A DNA stretch of 41,875 nt from Candidatus Cloacimonadota bacterium (GTDB lineage: Bacteria; Hydrothermota; E44-bin80). The notes under the pieces were generated by a model. It ran no database searches, had not been told where the DNA came from, and saw nothing but the letters and a program-made list of their open reading frames with translations. Every line of letters begins with the position of its first letter. Position 1 is the first letter of the stretch. The stretch is from assembly GCA_004375965.1 (NCBI GenBank), contig SOIS01000018.1, forward strand, positions 1 through 41,875, given 5' to 3'. The position numbers and the translations under genes are program-made. This document shows positions 24,109 to 32,498 of this stretch, in pieces.

Positions 24109-25434
24109 GTGAAAAAAATTCTTCTCATCAATCCATGGATTTATGATTTTTCTGCCTTTGACCTCTGGCTGAAACCCATTGGTTTACTCTACATTTCGTC
24201 TTTTCTCGAAAAACGAGGTTTCAGGATATCATACCTCGATTGTCTTGACCGTTACCATAATGCTCTAAACGAAGAAAGGAGTAAATCTGTTAATAGAAAA
24301 TATGGAACAGGTAGGTTCCATGCAGAGGTCGTTGAAAAGCCCGATACAATAAAATCTATTCCCCGACGATTTAAGAGGTTTGGTATTCCATACTCTATTG
24401 TTAGGAAAGAATTAAGAAAAGAGAAGGATGCAGATGTAATCCTTATTACTTCAGTTATGACATACTGGTATCAAGGCGTATTTGAGATGATAAAACTTTT
24501 GAGGAAGGAAATCCCCGATGCAAAGATTATACTTGGGGGTATCTATCCAACTCTTCTGACTGAGCATGCTCTAAAAGAGAGTGGGGCAGATGTAGTTATC
24601 CCTGGTTTGGATTTTTATCCTTTGCTTCGTGAACTGGGAGATAATGAAGAAAAGGGGTTTATGCCTGAAGAGTTTTTTAATACATTTTCACCTGCCTATC
24701 ACCTCTATGAAAGACTTCCTTACGTATCTATGCTTACCTCTCTCGGTTGTCCTTTTCATTGCACATACTGTGTTTCAAACCTTCTTGTAAAGAGGTTTTT
24801 TACACTTTCGCACGAGAAAATCTTAGATGAGTTTGATGTATATGTCAAAAAACTGAAGGTGAAAGATATTGCTTTTTGTGATGATGCACTCCTTTATAAT
24901 AGTGAGAAACATTTTCTGCCGCTCTTTGAGGAGGTCATAAAAAGAAAATACAGTGTTAGATTCCATACTCCAAATGGTATCAATGCGAGATTTATAACAA
25001 AGGATGTGGCAGAAATCCTTTACAAGTGTAATTTTAAAACAATACGTATTGGACTTGAGAGTTGCCAGGGAGATTTTCAGAAAGTGACGGGGGGAAAGGT
25101 TACAAACGAGGAGATTTCAATAGCAGTATCAAACTTGGCAGCGGCAGGTATTCCGAAGGAAAATATTGGTATTTACATAATGGCTGGAAGAGAGGATGAG
25201 AAAATAGATGATGTTATAAAAACATTAAGATTTGTTATGCACCTTGGAACTAAGGTTTTTGTGAGTGAGTATTCACCGGTTCCGGGATCAATTGATTGGA
25301 AAAGAGTTGAAAATTTTAAGAGACTCGACCCTATCTGGCAGAATAACTCGATTGCATTCTTAAAAAATGGATGGACGTTTGAAGAGATGCAAAAGGTTAA
25401 AGATATAAAGAATCAAATAAATCGTACTGATTAA
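24109..25434 (+). CDS. B12-binding-domain radical SAM protein
   Basis: This is a radical SAM enzyme with an N-terminal cobalamin-binding-like domain, a family that includes methyltransferases and ring-modifying enzymes. I start at GTG 24109 (441 aa), because AAGGTG at 24097-24102 is a good ribosome-binding site and the ORF-track GTG at 24100 lies inside it. Residues 1-180 form the Rossmann-like domain (KKILLINPW, ILITSVMTYWY, IILGGIYPTLL). The 4Fe-4S motif CPFHCTYC is at about 214-221, and RIGLESCQGDFQKVTGGK is typical of the radical SAM barrel. The usual DxHxxG cobalamin motif is not seen in the N-terminal domain, so B12 may not be bound. The substrate is unknown. The gene is probably translationally coupled to the M23 gene through the hairpin. 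Confidence 0.85.
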   Translation: MKKILLINPWIYDFSAFDLWLKPIGLLYISSFLEKRGFRISYLDCLDRYHNALNEERSKSVNRKYGTGRFHAEVVEKPDTIKSIPRRFKRFGIPYSIVRKELRKEKDADVILITSVMTYWYQGVFEMIKLLRKEIPDAKIILGGIYPTLLTEHALKESGADVVIPGLDFYPLLRELGDNEEKGFMPEEFFNTFSPAYHLYERLPYVSMLTSLGCPFHCTYCVSNLLVKRFFTLSHEKILDEFDVYVKKLKVKDIAFCDDALLYNSEKHFLPLFEEVIKRKYSVRFHTPNGINARFITKDVAEILYKCNFKTIRIGLESCQGDFQKVTGGKVTNEEISIAVSNLAAAGIPKENIGIYIMAGREDEKIDDVIKTLRFVMHLGTKVFVSEYSPVPGSIDWKRVENFKRLDPIWQNNSIAFLKNGWTFEEMQKVKDIKNQINRTD

Positions 25435-25515
25435 GATTACAGAAAATTCTCTACTTCTCAAGATATGTGATTTTGTAGCTTTATACTTTACCGGGGTTTA
25501 CCCTGCAAATGTATT

Positions 25516-25543
25516 GTAGGGGCGTTCAATTGAACGCCCCTAC
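25516..25543. terminator. 28-bp perfect palindrome between convergent genes
   Basis: GTAGGGGCGTTCAA followed directly by its exact complement forms a 14-bp stem with no spacer. It lies between the radical SAM gene (+) and the hydroxyacid dehydrogenase (-) and may act as a terminator for both, although the T-run after it is short. The sequence type (GTAGGGGC...GCCCCTAC) resembles dispersed palindromic repeats seen in many uncultured genomes, so it may be a mobile repeat in origin. Confidence 0.6.
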
Positions 25544-25566
25544 TTTCTCGCAATATTAGAGTGGGG

Positions 25567-26523
25567 TTATTTATTAACAATATTCTTTGGAATTTTGCCT
25601 TCCAGAACATCGATGATACTCTGTGCTGCCATCACCGCCATCTTCGCTCTTGTCTCATAGGATGCACTGCCGATATGTGGTGTCAGGACAACATTGCCAA
25701 GGTTCAAAAGTTTTCTTGTAATGGAGGGTTCCCTTTCATAGACATCAAGTCCTGCACCTGCTATAACGTTTTTTCTTAAGGCATCTGCAAGTGCCATCTC
25801 ATCTATTATAGCCCCCCTTGATGTATTGATAAGGATCACTGTTTTTTTCATACATTCTATTTCTTTATCACCGATGAGATGATAGGTCTCTTTATTAAGA
25901 GGGATATGTACTGAAATATAATCCGATTCCTTGAGGAGTCTATTCATGGTTACCTGTTTTCCTTTGCACTCTTTCTCAACGATGGGATTTCTTTTCTTAT
26001 CGTAGTATAAAACCTTCATATTAAACCCTTTTGACCTCATAGCAAAAGCAGTTCCTATACGTCCTGTTCCAATTACACCAAGCACCTTTCCATAAATATC
26101 GTAGCCAAGCAAAAGCGTTGGTTCCCATCCATCAAACCTGCTTTCTCTTATAAATTTATCACCTTCAACTATCCTTCTTGCAGTTGCAAAGAGCAATGCC
26201 CAGGCAAGGTCTGCAGTCGTTTCAGTGAGGACACCCGGGGTGTTGGTTACTATTATACCCCTTTTTTTTGCTTCGTTTATATCGATATTATCATAACCCA
26301 CAGCATAGTTTGCTATTACCTTTAATCCTTTTGCAGCAGCCATTACTTCTTTATCTATCCTGTCTGAAAGTAGAGAAAGAATTGCATCTATATTCTTTGC
26401 TCTCTTAATAATTTGTTTTTTTGTTAACTGCCTGTCTTCTTTGTTAATGCGAACAGAGTATTTGCTCTTTAGCATCTTTATCGCTATATCAGGAATTTTC
26501 CTTGTAATAAAAACCTTGTGCAT
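25567..26523 (-). CDS. D-2-hydroxyacid dehydrogenase (glyoxylate reductase-like)
   Basis: This 318-aa NAD(P)-dependent enzyme interconverts 2-oxoacids and D-2-hydroxyacids. The N-terminal substrate-binding half begins MHKVFITRKIPDIAIKML. The Rossmann motif LGVIGTGRIGTAFAMRSKGF lies at about residues 143-162. The catalytic triad is visible: Arg in NTSRGAIID (about 235), Glu in DVYEREP (about 264) and His in TPHIGSASYETR (about 283). The N-terminal sequence resembles glyoxylate/hydroxypyruvate reductases (GyaR/GrhB) more than SerA, and no ACT domain is present. It appears to be transcribed alone. Confidence 0.88.
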   Translation of the reverse strand: MHKVFITRKIPDIAIKMLKSKYSVRINKEDRQLTKKQIIKRAKNIDAILSLLSDRIDKEVMAAAKGLKVIANYAVGYDNIDINEAKKRGIIVTNTPGVLTETTADLAWALLFATARRIVEGDKFIRESRFDGWEPTLLLGYDIYGKVLGVIGTGRIGTAFAMRSKGFNMKVLYYDKKRNPIVEKECKGKQVTMNRLLKESDYISVHIPLNKETYHLIGDKEIECMKKTVILINTSRGAIIDEMALADALRKNVIAGAGLDVYEREPSITRKLLNLGNVVLTPHIGSASYETRAKMAVMAAQSIIDVLEGKIPKNIVNK

Positions 26524-26569
26524 AACTGGATTGAGTTCTATGTAATTTTTTTAAACTATAAGTAAAGAC

Positions 26570-26704
26570 TGTCATTGCGACTCATGAACCGTAAGGTTCA
26601 GGACGTGGCAATCTCATAGTGCGAAAAACCAACCTGCCTGTGCCGATGCTACGGCAAACAGGGATTGCTTCGGGAGCAAATAGGAAAAAATACTCGCAAT
26701 GACA
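26570..26704. repeat. 135-bp palindromic repeat with 11-bp terminal inverted repeats
   Basis: The element is bounded by TGTCATTGCGA at 26570 and its exact complement TCGCAATGACA ending at 26704. Inside are TGAACC-gtaa-GGTTCA, a TGCCG...CGGCA hairpin and GCAATCTC/GGGATTGC stretches that can pair, so the whole can fold as a branched cruciform. It has no coding capacity. The TGTCATTGCGAG...GAAGCAATCCC type is a dispersed, MITE-like repeat known from many bacteria. A truncated copy lies at 32430-32475. Confidence 0.8.
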
Positions 26705-26726
26705 TATTCATTTAGAAGTTTCATTA

Positions 26727-27125
26727 TTATTTCTTAAGTTTAATAAATAAAAAATATCCAGCAGCTATACCAGCTGCATCCGCAGCTATATCCTTCCAAC
26801 TCCATCCCGTTTTCCTGTATTTAGCATCGATGATTTCTTTTCCAATTCCTGATATCCCTGCAACGGAAAGAGAAAAATATATGCTGTTTCTTTCAGGGTT
26901 GTTGAATTGGCAGTGATAAGAATGATATAATAATCCTGTAATCCCAGCACTTGCAGTGAAATGGAGGAGTTTATCCATTGCTATCCATTTGTCATCCTTC
27001 TCTACTTTTTTTTCTGTTTTTACATTCTCGTTCTCAATCTTTTTTTGCTGTTGAGCGATAGTGGTTGAAATAGAGAAAAGCAGTAAAAAAGCGATTGAAA
27101 AAAATAGGCAAATTACATTCCTCAT
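26727..27125 (-). CDS. YfiM/DUF2279-like exported protein
   Basis: This 132-aa protein has a signal peptide (MRNVICLFFSIAFLLLFSISTTIA), a charged linker of about 25 residues and a small membrane or periplasmic domain of the YfiM (DUF2279) type. Recognisable pieces are MDKLLHFTASAGITGLLYHS, a GKEIIDAKYRKTGWSWKDI stretch and ADAAGIAAGYFLF. The DK..HF, KE..D and SWKD residues are the family's conserved polar positions. Its function is unknown; a role in the cell envelope is likely. It lies 28 nt after rarA on the same strand and is probably co-transcribed with it. Confidence 0.7.
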   Translation of the reverse strand: MRNVICLFFSIAFLLLFSISTTIAQQQKKIENENVKTEKKVEKDDKWIAMDKLLHFTASAGITGLLYHSYHCQFNNPERNSIYFSLSVAGISGIGKEIIDAKYRKTGWSWKDIAADAAGIAAGYFLFIKLKK

Positions 27126-27153
27126 CTATCTCTTTTTCTCCTTTATCATTTTT

Positions 27154-28500
27154 TCATCCCTTATCTTCACTTTTTTTTCTCTCTTTTGACTTTTTAATAA
27201 GTCTTCTCCATTTTTCAAGCCTTTCTTTTATTTTGCTTTCTCTTCCTCTTTCAAGAGGCTCATAATAGATTCTTCCTTTCAACACATCAGGAAGATATTC
27301 CTCTGGAACAAAAGCTTCGGGATAATTATGTGCATATTTGTAATTCTTGCCATAACCAATTTTCTTCATAAAATAGGTAGGGGCATTTCTTATACGGAAA
27401 GGAACTTCTGCCCCCGGGGTATTATAAACATCCTCCATTGCCTTTGTGTATGCCTTATAGATAGAATTGCTCTTTGGTGATGTAGCAAGATATACCACTG
27501 CCTCTGCAAGAGCAAGGTTGCATTCGGGCATTCCAACAAAATGGACAGCTTCCTTTGCAGAGACTGCAAGTGTTAATGCAAAGGGGTCAGCTAAGCCAAT
27601 ATCCTCAACAGCCATCCTCACAATCCTTCGTGCAATATAGAGTGGATCTTCACCCGATTCAAGCATCCTTGCGAGGTAGTAAAGTGCGGCATCCGGGTCG
27701 CTTCCCCTTATACTCTTATGCAAGGCAGAAATCAGGTTATAATGTTCCTCTTGTTTTTTATCATAGAGAAGTGTCTTCTTTTGTGCTACATCCTCTAGTA
27801 CCTTTATCGTTATCTTTTTCTTTTTATTTCTTACTGGAACTACATTGTAAGCAATCTCGAGAATGTTAAGGGCAACTCGTGCATCTCCGTCTGAAATATT
27901 CGAAATAAAATCAAAACCATCGTCTGTTAGCTCAGCCATTCCTTTGAGTCCTTTTTCAGATTTTATTGCATTCTCAAGGATCTTTCGCGTTTCCTCATTG
28001 TTTAGTTTCTTTAATATGTAAATCTTCACCCTTGAGAGAAGAGGGGAATTTATTTCAAAGGACGGATTCTCTGTGGTTGCTCCAATAAGGATAAGCGTTC
28101 CATCTTCTACATAAGGAAGAAATGCATCCTGCTGAATTCTGTTGAACCTGTGAAACTCATCAACGAAAAGGATAACCTGTTTTCCTTTAAACTCTCGTTT
28201 CATTCTTGCCTCTTCTATTACTCCTCTAATCTCCTTTATACCAGAAAGCACAGCACTGAAATTTATATAATGAGCGTTGGTATATTTCGCTATAAGAAAT
28301 GCAAGTGTTGTTTTGCCGCTCCCTGGCGGTCCCCATAGTATCATTGATGGAATTTTCCCTTTCTCTATTGCTTTTCTCAATGCCCTGCCTTTTCCAATAA
28401 GATGTTCCTGTCCTATGAATTCACTAAGATTCGTTGGTCTTACCCTATCTGCAAGTGGATTTTTTTCTGTCGTTCCATTCCTGGTGAAGAGTTCATTCAT
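27154..28500 (-). CDS. rarA: replication-associated recombination protein RarA
   Basis: RarA (MgsA) is a clamp-loader-like AAA+ ATPase that acts at stalled replication forks. The 448-aa length is typical. The N-terminus contains PLADRVRPTNLSEFIGQEHL, the Walker A motif is GPPGSGKTT at about residue 57, Walker B is ILFVDEFHRFNRIQQDAFLPYVE, sensor 1 is LIGATTENPSFEIN, and the C-terminal tetramerisation domain contains AVYLATSPKSNSIYKAY and VPFRIRNAPT. A lysine-rich tail ends the protein. The start overlaps the stop of the upstream M24 gene by 8 nt (ATGAATGA), so the two are translationally coupled. Confidence 0.94.
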   Translation of the reverse strand: MNELFTRNGTTEKNPLADRVRPTNLSEFIGQEHLIGKGRALRKAIEKGKIPSMILWGPPGSGKTTLAFLIAKYTNAHYINFSAVLSGIKEIRGVIEEARMKREFKGKQVILFVDEFHRFNRIQQDAFLPYVEDGTLILIGATTENPSFEINSPLLSRVKIYILKKLNNEETRKILENAIKSEKGLKGMAELTDDGFDFISNISDGDARVALNILEIAYNVVPVRNKKKKITIKVLEDVAQKKTLLYDKKQEEHYNLISALHKSIRGSDPDAALYYLARMLESGEDPLYIARRIVRMAVEDIGLADPFALTLAVSAKEAVHFVGMPECNLALAEAVVYLATSPKSNSIYKAYTKAMEDVYNTPGAEVPFRIRNAPTYFMKKIGYGKNYKYAHNYPEAFVPEEYLPDVLKGRIYYEPLERGRESKIKERLEKWRRLIKKSKERKKSEDKG

Positions 28501-29566
28501 CCTGCTCTGGCCCCCCTGTTAACTCTTCAATACCGTCTTCTTTAATAAGGATTGTTTCTTTTATTTTGACACTTCCCCAATCTGGAAGGTAGAGGGCTGG
28601 TTCTACAACAAAAACCATTCCAGACTTCAATACCTCCTGGTTATTTGGTGAAAGTGAGATACCGCCTTTAACGAGCCCTGTTGATTCTCCGAGTGGGTGG
28701 AAAAAATATTGTGCATGTCCCATCTCCTCGAAGTAGTTTCTGACAACCGCATCAGCTGCTGATGCGATAATACCAGGCTTGATAAATTCCTTCATTTTTT
28801 TATACGCAGAAAGAACAATATTATAAATTTCTTCCTGTTTTGCATCTGTTTCACCATAAAAAAAGGTTTTCGCCATCTCGGCAATATAACCTTTATATAC
28901 AGCTCCCATATCTATCAAAACTATGTCATTATCTCTCAACCCCTCCATTGTAGATACTGGAAAGATATTTGCAGTCTTCTTTCCAAAAGCAACCCTTGTG
29001 GGAAAAGCCCGCCTCTCACTCCCCTCTTGATGAAGTTCAACATCAATGATATTTCTCAGTTCTATCTCACCGCACCCATTTACAATTTTGTCCTTTACTC
29101 TCTTATAGACATTTCTCAAAATTGAAGCGGACTTTCTAATGAATTCAATCTCTTCATCCGTTTTAACTGCTGCAAAATAAGGAATTGGATTTTCTACCCG
29201 CACACATCTATCTGAAACATCAATGTATTTTACACTTGCAAGTCCCATTCGTTCAACCTTTTCTTTCTCTATGACGTCTCTGACTTCTTTTATGTATCTA
29301 AAATGGTTTTCTATGAATGGTGTTGTTTCTGCCTCAATAACTTCAACAATTTCAGGAAGATATTCCTTTATGAGTGATAGAGTCAGTTGGTTTGATATGA
29401 GAATTACCTTATCTGGGGTGAGGAGAAGTATGAAATTTAACTCGATATAATTGAATGATTGGTTTATATGAAGTAGGTATAGTATATCAAATGGTGAATC
29501 AATAAGAAGACATCCTATTTTTTCTTCATTTATGTACTCCCTGATTTTTTCAATTTGTTCATTCAT
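28493..29566 (-). CDS. M24-fold (Xaa-Pro peptidase-like) protein with altered metal site
   Basis: This 357-aa protein has the two-domain creatinase / Xaa-Pro peptidase layout: an N-terminal creatinase-type domain (1-130) and a pita-bread M24 domain (135-350). The family's five metal ligands are D, D, H, E, E. Here the first Asp (VLIDMGAVYKG) and the last two Glu (FVVEPALYLP, VKIKETIL) are kept, but the second Asp is Glu (YIAEMAKTF for the usual SDxTRTF) and the His appears to be Glu (HPLGESTGL for HPLGHxxGL). The second conserved His, seven positions later, is also missing. It may be a non-peptidase relative or use an unusual metal site. It is translationally coupled to rarA. A GAGG ribosome-binding site precedes the ATG. 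Confidence 0.8.
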   Translation of the reverse strand: MNEQIEKIREYINEEKIGCLLIDSPFDILYLLHINQSFNYIELNFILLLTPDKVILISNQLTLSLIKEYLPEIVEVIEAETTPFIENHFRYIKEVRDVIEKEKVERMGLASVKYIDVSDRCVRVENPIPYFAAVKTDEEIEFIRKSASILRNVYKRVKDKIVNGCGEIELRNIIDVELHQEGSERRAFPTRVAFGKKTANIFPVSTMEGLRDNDIVLIDMGAVYKGYIAEMAKTFFYGETDAKQEEIYNIVLSAYKKMKEFIKPGIIASAADAVVRNYFEEMGHAQYFFHPLGESTGLVKGGISLSPNNQEVLKSGMVFVVEPALYLPDWGSVKIKETILIKEDGIEELTGGPEQDE

Positions 29567-29861
29567 TTTGAACCTCTTCCTTTAAATATTAGCACACAGA
29601 TATTCGCAGATAAAACAGATTTCCACTGATAAATTCATCTAAAGTTCAGACCTAAGACATGAGACCAAAGACATAAGGCTTTTTCCTCCCATTATCCTAA
29701 TTTTTATCTTTAAGGTTTTCGAACTCTGACAAGCGTAGTATAACTCTTTCCAAAACAGAGAAAAAGTCGTTGGGAAGAGCGGATATGGTACTGTGAGACT
29801 TACTTCTTAAGTCGGTTGTTTGAATCCTACTATACATATACATAAGTCTGTGACTATCTTT
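29567..29861. other. intergenic repeat region upstream of the M24 gene
   Basis: There is no gene in this stretch of about 295 bp. From 29587 it has degenerate CACAGAT/GCAGAT/ACAGAT repeats, related to GATTACACAGAT at 32340-32372. From 29648 it holds a heptamer satellite. The part from 29715 to 29830 contains a short stem (GACTT...AAGTC) and a TTTGAATCC stretch that superficially recall a tRNA but do not fold as one. Confidence 0.5.
29648..29679 (+). repeat. degenerate heptamer satellite (AGACnT), copy 3
   Basis: AGAC occurs at 29648, 29655, 29662 and 29669, with AGGC at 29676. The period is exactly 7 bp, as in the copies near purL. Confidence 0.7.
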
Positions 29862-32195
29862 TTAATCAGTGGTAATCTGTGTGCTGGTTTCGGTGTTGTT
29901 TTGGGGCTTCAGATTCCATAAAAGCATATATATCTCTTTTTTTGCAAGCACTCTCTTCACATAACTCCTTGTCTCGCTATATGTAATCATATCAAAATAT
30001 GTTGGGAAATCTTCCCCCCATCTTCTTTTCCACTCTTTGGCTTTTCGCTCACCTGCATTATATGCTGCAAGGCTGAACTCATAACTTTTAAGTTTTCTTT
30101 GAAGTTCTGAAAAATGGGCAGCACCGAGGTCAATACTTAGTTCAGGTTTTTTACTTAACTCTTTTGATCCATCATATTCTATCACGTTGTTTTTTGCAAC
30201 CACTTCAGCAACTGAGGGTAAAAGTTGCGTAAGTCCTACTGCGTTAGCAATGGATACTGCATTTCTTTGAAAAGCACTCTCCTGATGAATAAGAGCAACC
30301 ATAATCTCTGCTTTAACTCCATACATCTTTGATTTTTCAATAATTGTTGGGAGGTAGAGGAGTGGGTATTCTATTTTCAAGAGTTCTTCCGGTGCCTTTG
30401 AAAAATAACTTCCTGGTGATTTCGCTTTTACTTTAAGAGAGTAGATTATTGATTCATAATCAAAACCTTTTTCACTGAAAAGTTTGGCAAGGGAATAAGA
30501 AACATAAGGGGTTTGTTTGATATGAGAAAATGAACTTTTGGCTTTGGAAACAAGACCTATATCAAGAAAAACTTCTCCTCTATGCCAGTATATCTTTTCA
30601 TCCTCTGTTAAGGTTAGAAAAGTATCAGTCCAGGTGGAAAGCCACTTTTTTGTGTCAACTTCAGCGGTAGTAATGTTATTACCACCGAGATAGAATGAAT
30701 AAAAACCGAGAGGGGTTTCCGTTTTAATCATTCCCCATAGAGAATCCCTCCTAACTATGTTATTCCTTTTGTCTTCCAACCTGCCGAGCCAGTAGAGTGC
30801 GGAAACATAGTCACTTCTGCCCTTTCTTGACATATAAAGTGCTTTGTTAAAAAATTCTTCTGCAAGTGATAGCTTGTTCTTTCTGTAACTTAGAATCCCT
30901 CCCCTTAACATCGCCTTGAATATGTAATCACCTTTTACAAATTCTTCTTTCATCTTTTTGTAAATTTTAAGAGCTGAATCAAAATTGCCCTTATTCTCTT
31001 TTAAGAGTGCGGATAAGTAGAGTGCATTATCTGCGAATCTATTCTTTTTATCCCTTCCTACATCGCTATAATCCTTTATTGCACTTTCATAATCACCAAT
31101 CTTTTCCTCTGCCATTCCAAGATAGTATATAATAGTTTGTCTCTTTTCAGGATACCTGTCCTTTAATTTTCTGAATATCGATACTGCGTTTTTATTCTGT
31201 CTCAGTTTGTAGTATGACATGCCAAGAAGGTAAAGAGTATAATTGTTATCGGGTTCCTTAATACATAGCTCAAGAAGATTTCGTGCATTTAAATAATCCT
31301 TCCTGGAGTAACAGAGTTTTGCAAGTTTCATATATTCTTTTTTCTGCAATTTTGATGCTTTCAGGAGTTTGATACCTGCACTGTATGCTCCTCCCCCTCC
31401 ACCATCAAGGATTCTGTGATACAACTGGAAAGCCTTCTCTTCATACTCCATCGCTAAGAATATGTTCGCCTTTTCCAGTTCAAGTATGCTTTTTTTCTCG
31501 GGAGAGTCTTTTTCCATCAAAGAAACAAGTCTGAGTGCTTCATTATATTTTTCATTTTTATAAAAATAGTCTAACAACTCTTTGCCAACTATGTACTTTT
31601 CATTTTTATTCTTGATTACCTTTCCAAGTTTACTGAAGAGGTCAATTATACTTCCAGGAACATCTTTTGCTAACTGACAGTATGCAATCCTTTTACTTAA
31701 AAAACCAGAAATTACATTAAAAGAAGGTGCGAGAACAATATAGAGAGATTCCGCTTTTATCAAATTTCCTGTTTTCTCAAAACAGAGAGCCTTTTTCAGA
31801 GCAGAAATCTTTCCATCACCAAGACAATGTAATGCATTTTCGTAATCTTCTATTCTGTAATAGATTTCACCGAGTATAGAGTCAAAATCCGTATTATTTG
31901 GAACTATATTTTTATAATGTTTGATAAGCTCAATGGCTTTATTGTATTCCCTGAATCTCTCATAAAGTTTTATAAGGTCAAAGATCCCCTCTCTTGAGGT
32001 TTTATCAAAGAAAAGTAATAGGTTATAGAGGTCAAATGCTTCGATAAAGTTTTCATTGTCAACCGCTTTCCGTGCCTCATTCAGAATATTATGTGTAATG
32101 TCATTTCCCTTTTTTGTGTCATAAAAAAAACAACTGAGGATTAATAATGAAAAAATAACAAAGAAGGAATTTATAATAAATTTTTTGATAAACAT
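29862..32195 (-). CDS. Slt-type lytic transglycosylase lipoprotein with TPR repeats
   Basis: Soluble-type lytic transglycosylases cleave peptidoglycan glycan strands with formation of anhydro-muramic acid. I start at ATG 32195 (777 aa), which gives a lipoprotein signal (MFIKKFIINSFFVIFSLLILSC); the ORF-track TTG at 32234 has no support. About 550 residues of TPR-like helical repeats follow (for example ENALHCLGDGKISALKKALCFEKTG). The SLT domain covers about 620-745: the catalytic Glu is in VALIHQESAFQRNA, with AVGLTQLLPSVAEVVA and FSLAAYNAGERKAKEW as further conserved motifs. The architecture is that of Slt70 with a longer TPR region. Confidence 0.88.
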   Translation of the reverse strand: MFIKKFIINSFFVIFSLLILSCFFYDTKKGNDITHNILNEARKAVDNENFIEAFDLYNLLLFFDKTSREGIFDLIKLYERFREYNKAIELIKHYKNIVPNNTDFDSILGEIYYRIEDYENALHCLGDGKISALKKALCFEKTGNLIKAESLYIVLAPSFNVISGFLSKRIAYCQLAKDVPGSIIDLFSKLGKVIKNKNEKYIVGKELLDYFYKNEKYNEALRLVSLMEKDSPEKKSILELEKANIFLAMEYEEKAFQLYHRILDGGGGGAYSAGIKLLKASKLQKKEYMKLAKLCYSRKDYLNARNLLELCIKEPDNNYTLYLLGMSYYKLRQNKNAVSIFRKLKDRYPEKRQTIIYYLGMAEEKIGDYESAIKDYSDVGRDKKNRFADNALYLSALLKENKGNFDSALKIYKKMKEEFVKGDYIFKAMLRGGILSYRKNKLSLAEEFFNKALYMSRKGRSDYVSALYWLGRLEDKRNNIVRRDSLWGMIKTETPLGFYSFYLGGNNITTAEVDTKKWLSTWTDTFLTLTEDEKIYWHRGEVFLDIGLVSKAKSSFSHIKQTPYVSYSLAKLFSEKGFDYESIIYSLKVKAKSPGSYFSKAPEELLKIEYPLLYLPTIIEKSKMYGVKAEIMVALIHQESAFQRNAVSIANAVGLTQLLPSVAEVVAKNNVIEYDGSKELSKKPELSIDLGAAHFSELQRKLKSYEFSLAAYNAGERKAKEWKRRWGEDFPTYFDMITYSETRSYVKRVLAKKEIYMLLWNLKPQNNTETSTQITTD

Positions 32196-32269
32196 TATGT
32201 TTTGAATGGTTTCTTTCCATTTATGAACTAACAAAACATGCAGTAACTATTTCATAATAAGCCAGTTAT

Positions 32270-32298
32270 ATAATACTTCATTGATAGGAGAAAGTCAA
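32270..32298 (-). promoter_or_regulatory. slt promoter
   Basis: On the minus strand TTGACT (32298-32293) and TATTAT (32275-32270) are separated by 17 bp. Transcription would start near 32263, giving a leader of about 68 nt before the slt ATG. The -35 lies 2 nt after the T-run of the terminator of the preceding operon. Confidence 0.65.
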
Positions 32299-32300
32299 GG

Positions 32301-32339
32301 AAAAATTAGGTGTCTCTGAAAAACTTCTCAGAGACACCT
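32301..32339 (-). terminator. rho-independent terminator of the cyclase-valS operon
   Basis: AGGTGTCTCTGA (32308-32319) pairs perfectly with TCAGAGACACCT (32328-32339), a 12-bp stem with an 8-nt loop. Read on the minus strand, AATTTTT follows. It ends the transcript coming from the lysine-rich gene. A related half-sequence occurs near 3540. Confidence 0.8.
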
Positions 32340-32475
32340 GATTACACAGATACAGAAATCGATTACACAGATTTAATACTAAATATCGGTTTTTTTGAAT
32401 GTAGCCACAGACTGAAACCCGCGCAGCGTTGTCATTGCGAGTATTATTTCATAATTTCTACCGAAGCAATCCCAC
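32340..32475. repeat. repeat mosaic: GATTACACAGAT pair and truncated palindromic element
   Basis: GATTACACAGAT occurs twice, at 32340 and 32361. From 32430 to 32475, TGTCATTGCGAGTATT and GAAGCAATCCC match one end (reverse complement) of the element at 26570-26704, so this is a truncated copy. No coding sequence is present. The two overlapping ORFs listed here (32310-32672, 32488-32685) are products of the repeats. Confidence 0.65.
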
Positions 32476-32498
32476 CCTTTCTTTCCAATGTTTTATGT

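Noticed and set aside
24080-24112. Ten-codon leader peptide in the coupling hairpin
   Set aside because: No ribosome-binding site and no amino-acid bias; kept only as a remark in the hairpin finding.
29715-29835. tRNA-like stretch (GACTT...AAGTC stem, TTTGAATCC)
   Set aside because: The putative T-stem does not pair, the anticodon loop lacks U33 and the acceptor ends pair poorly. No standard cloverleaf can be drawn by hand.
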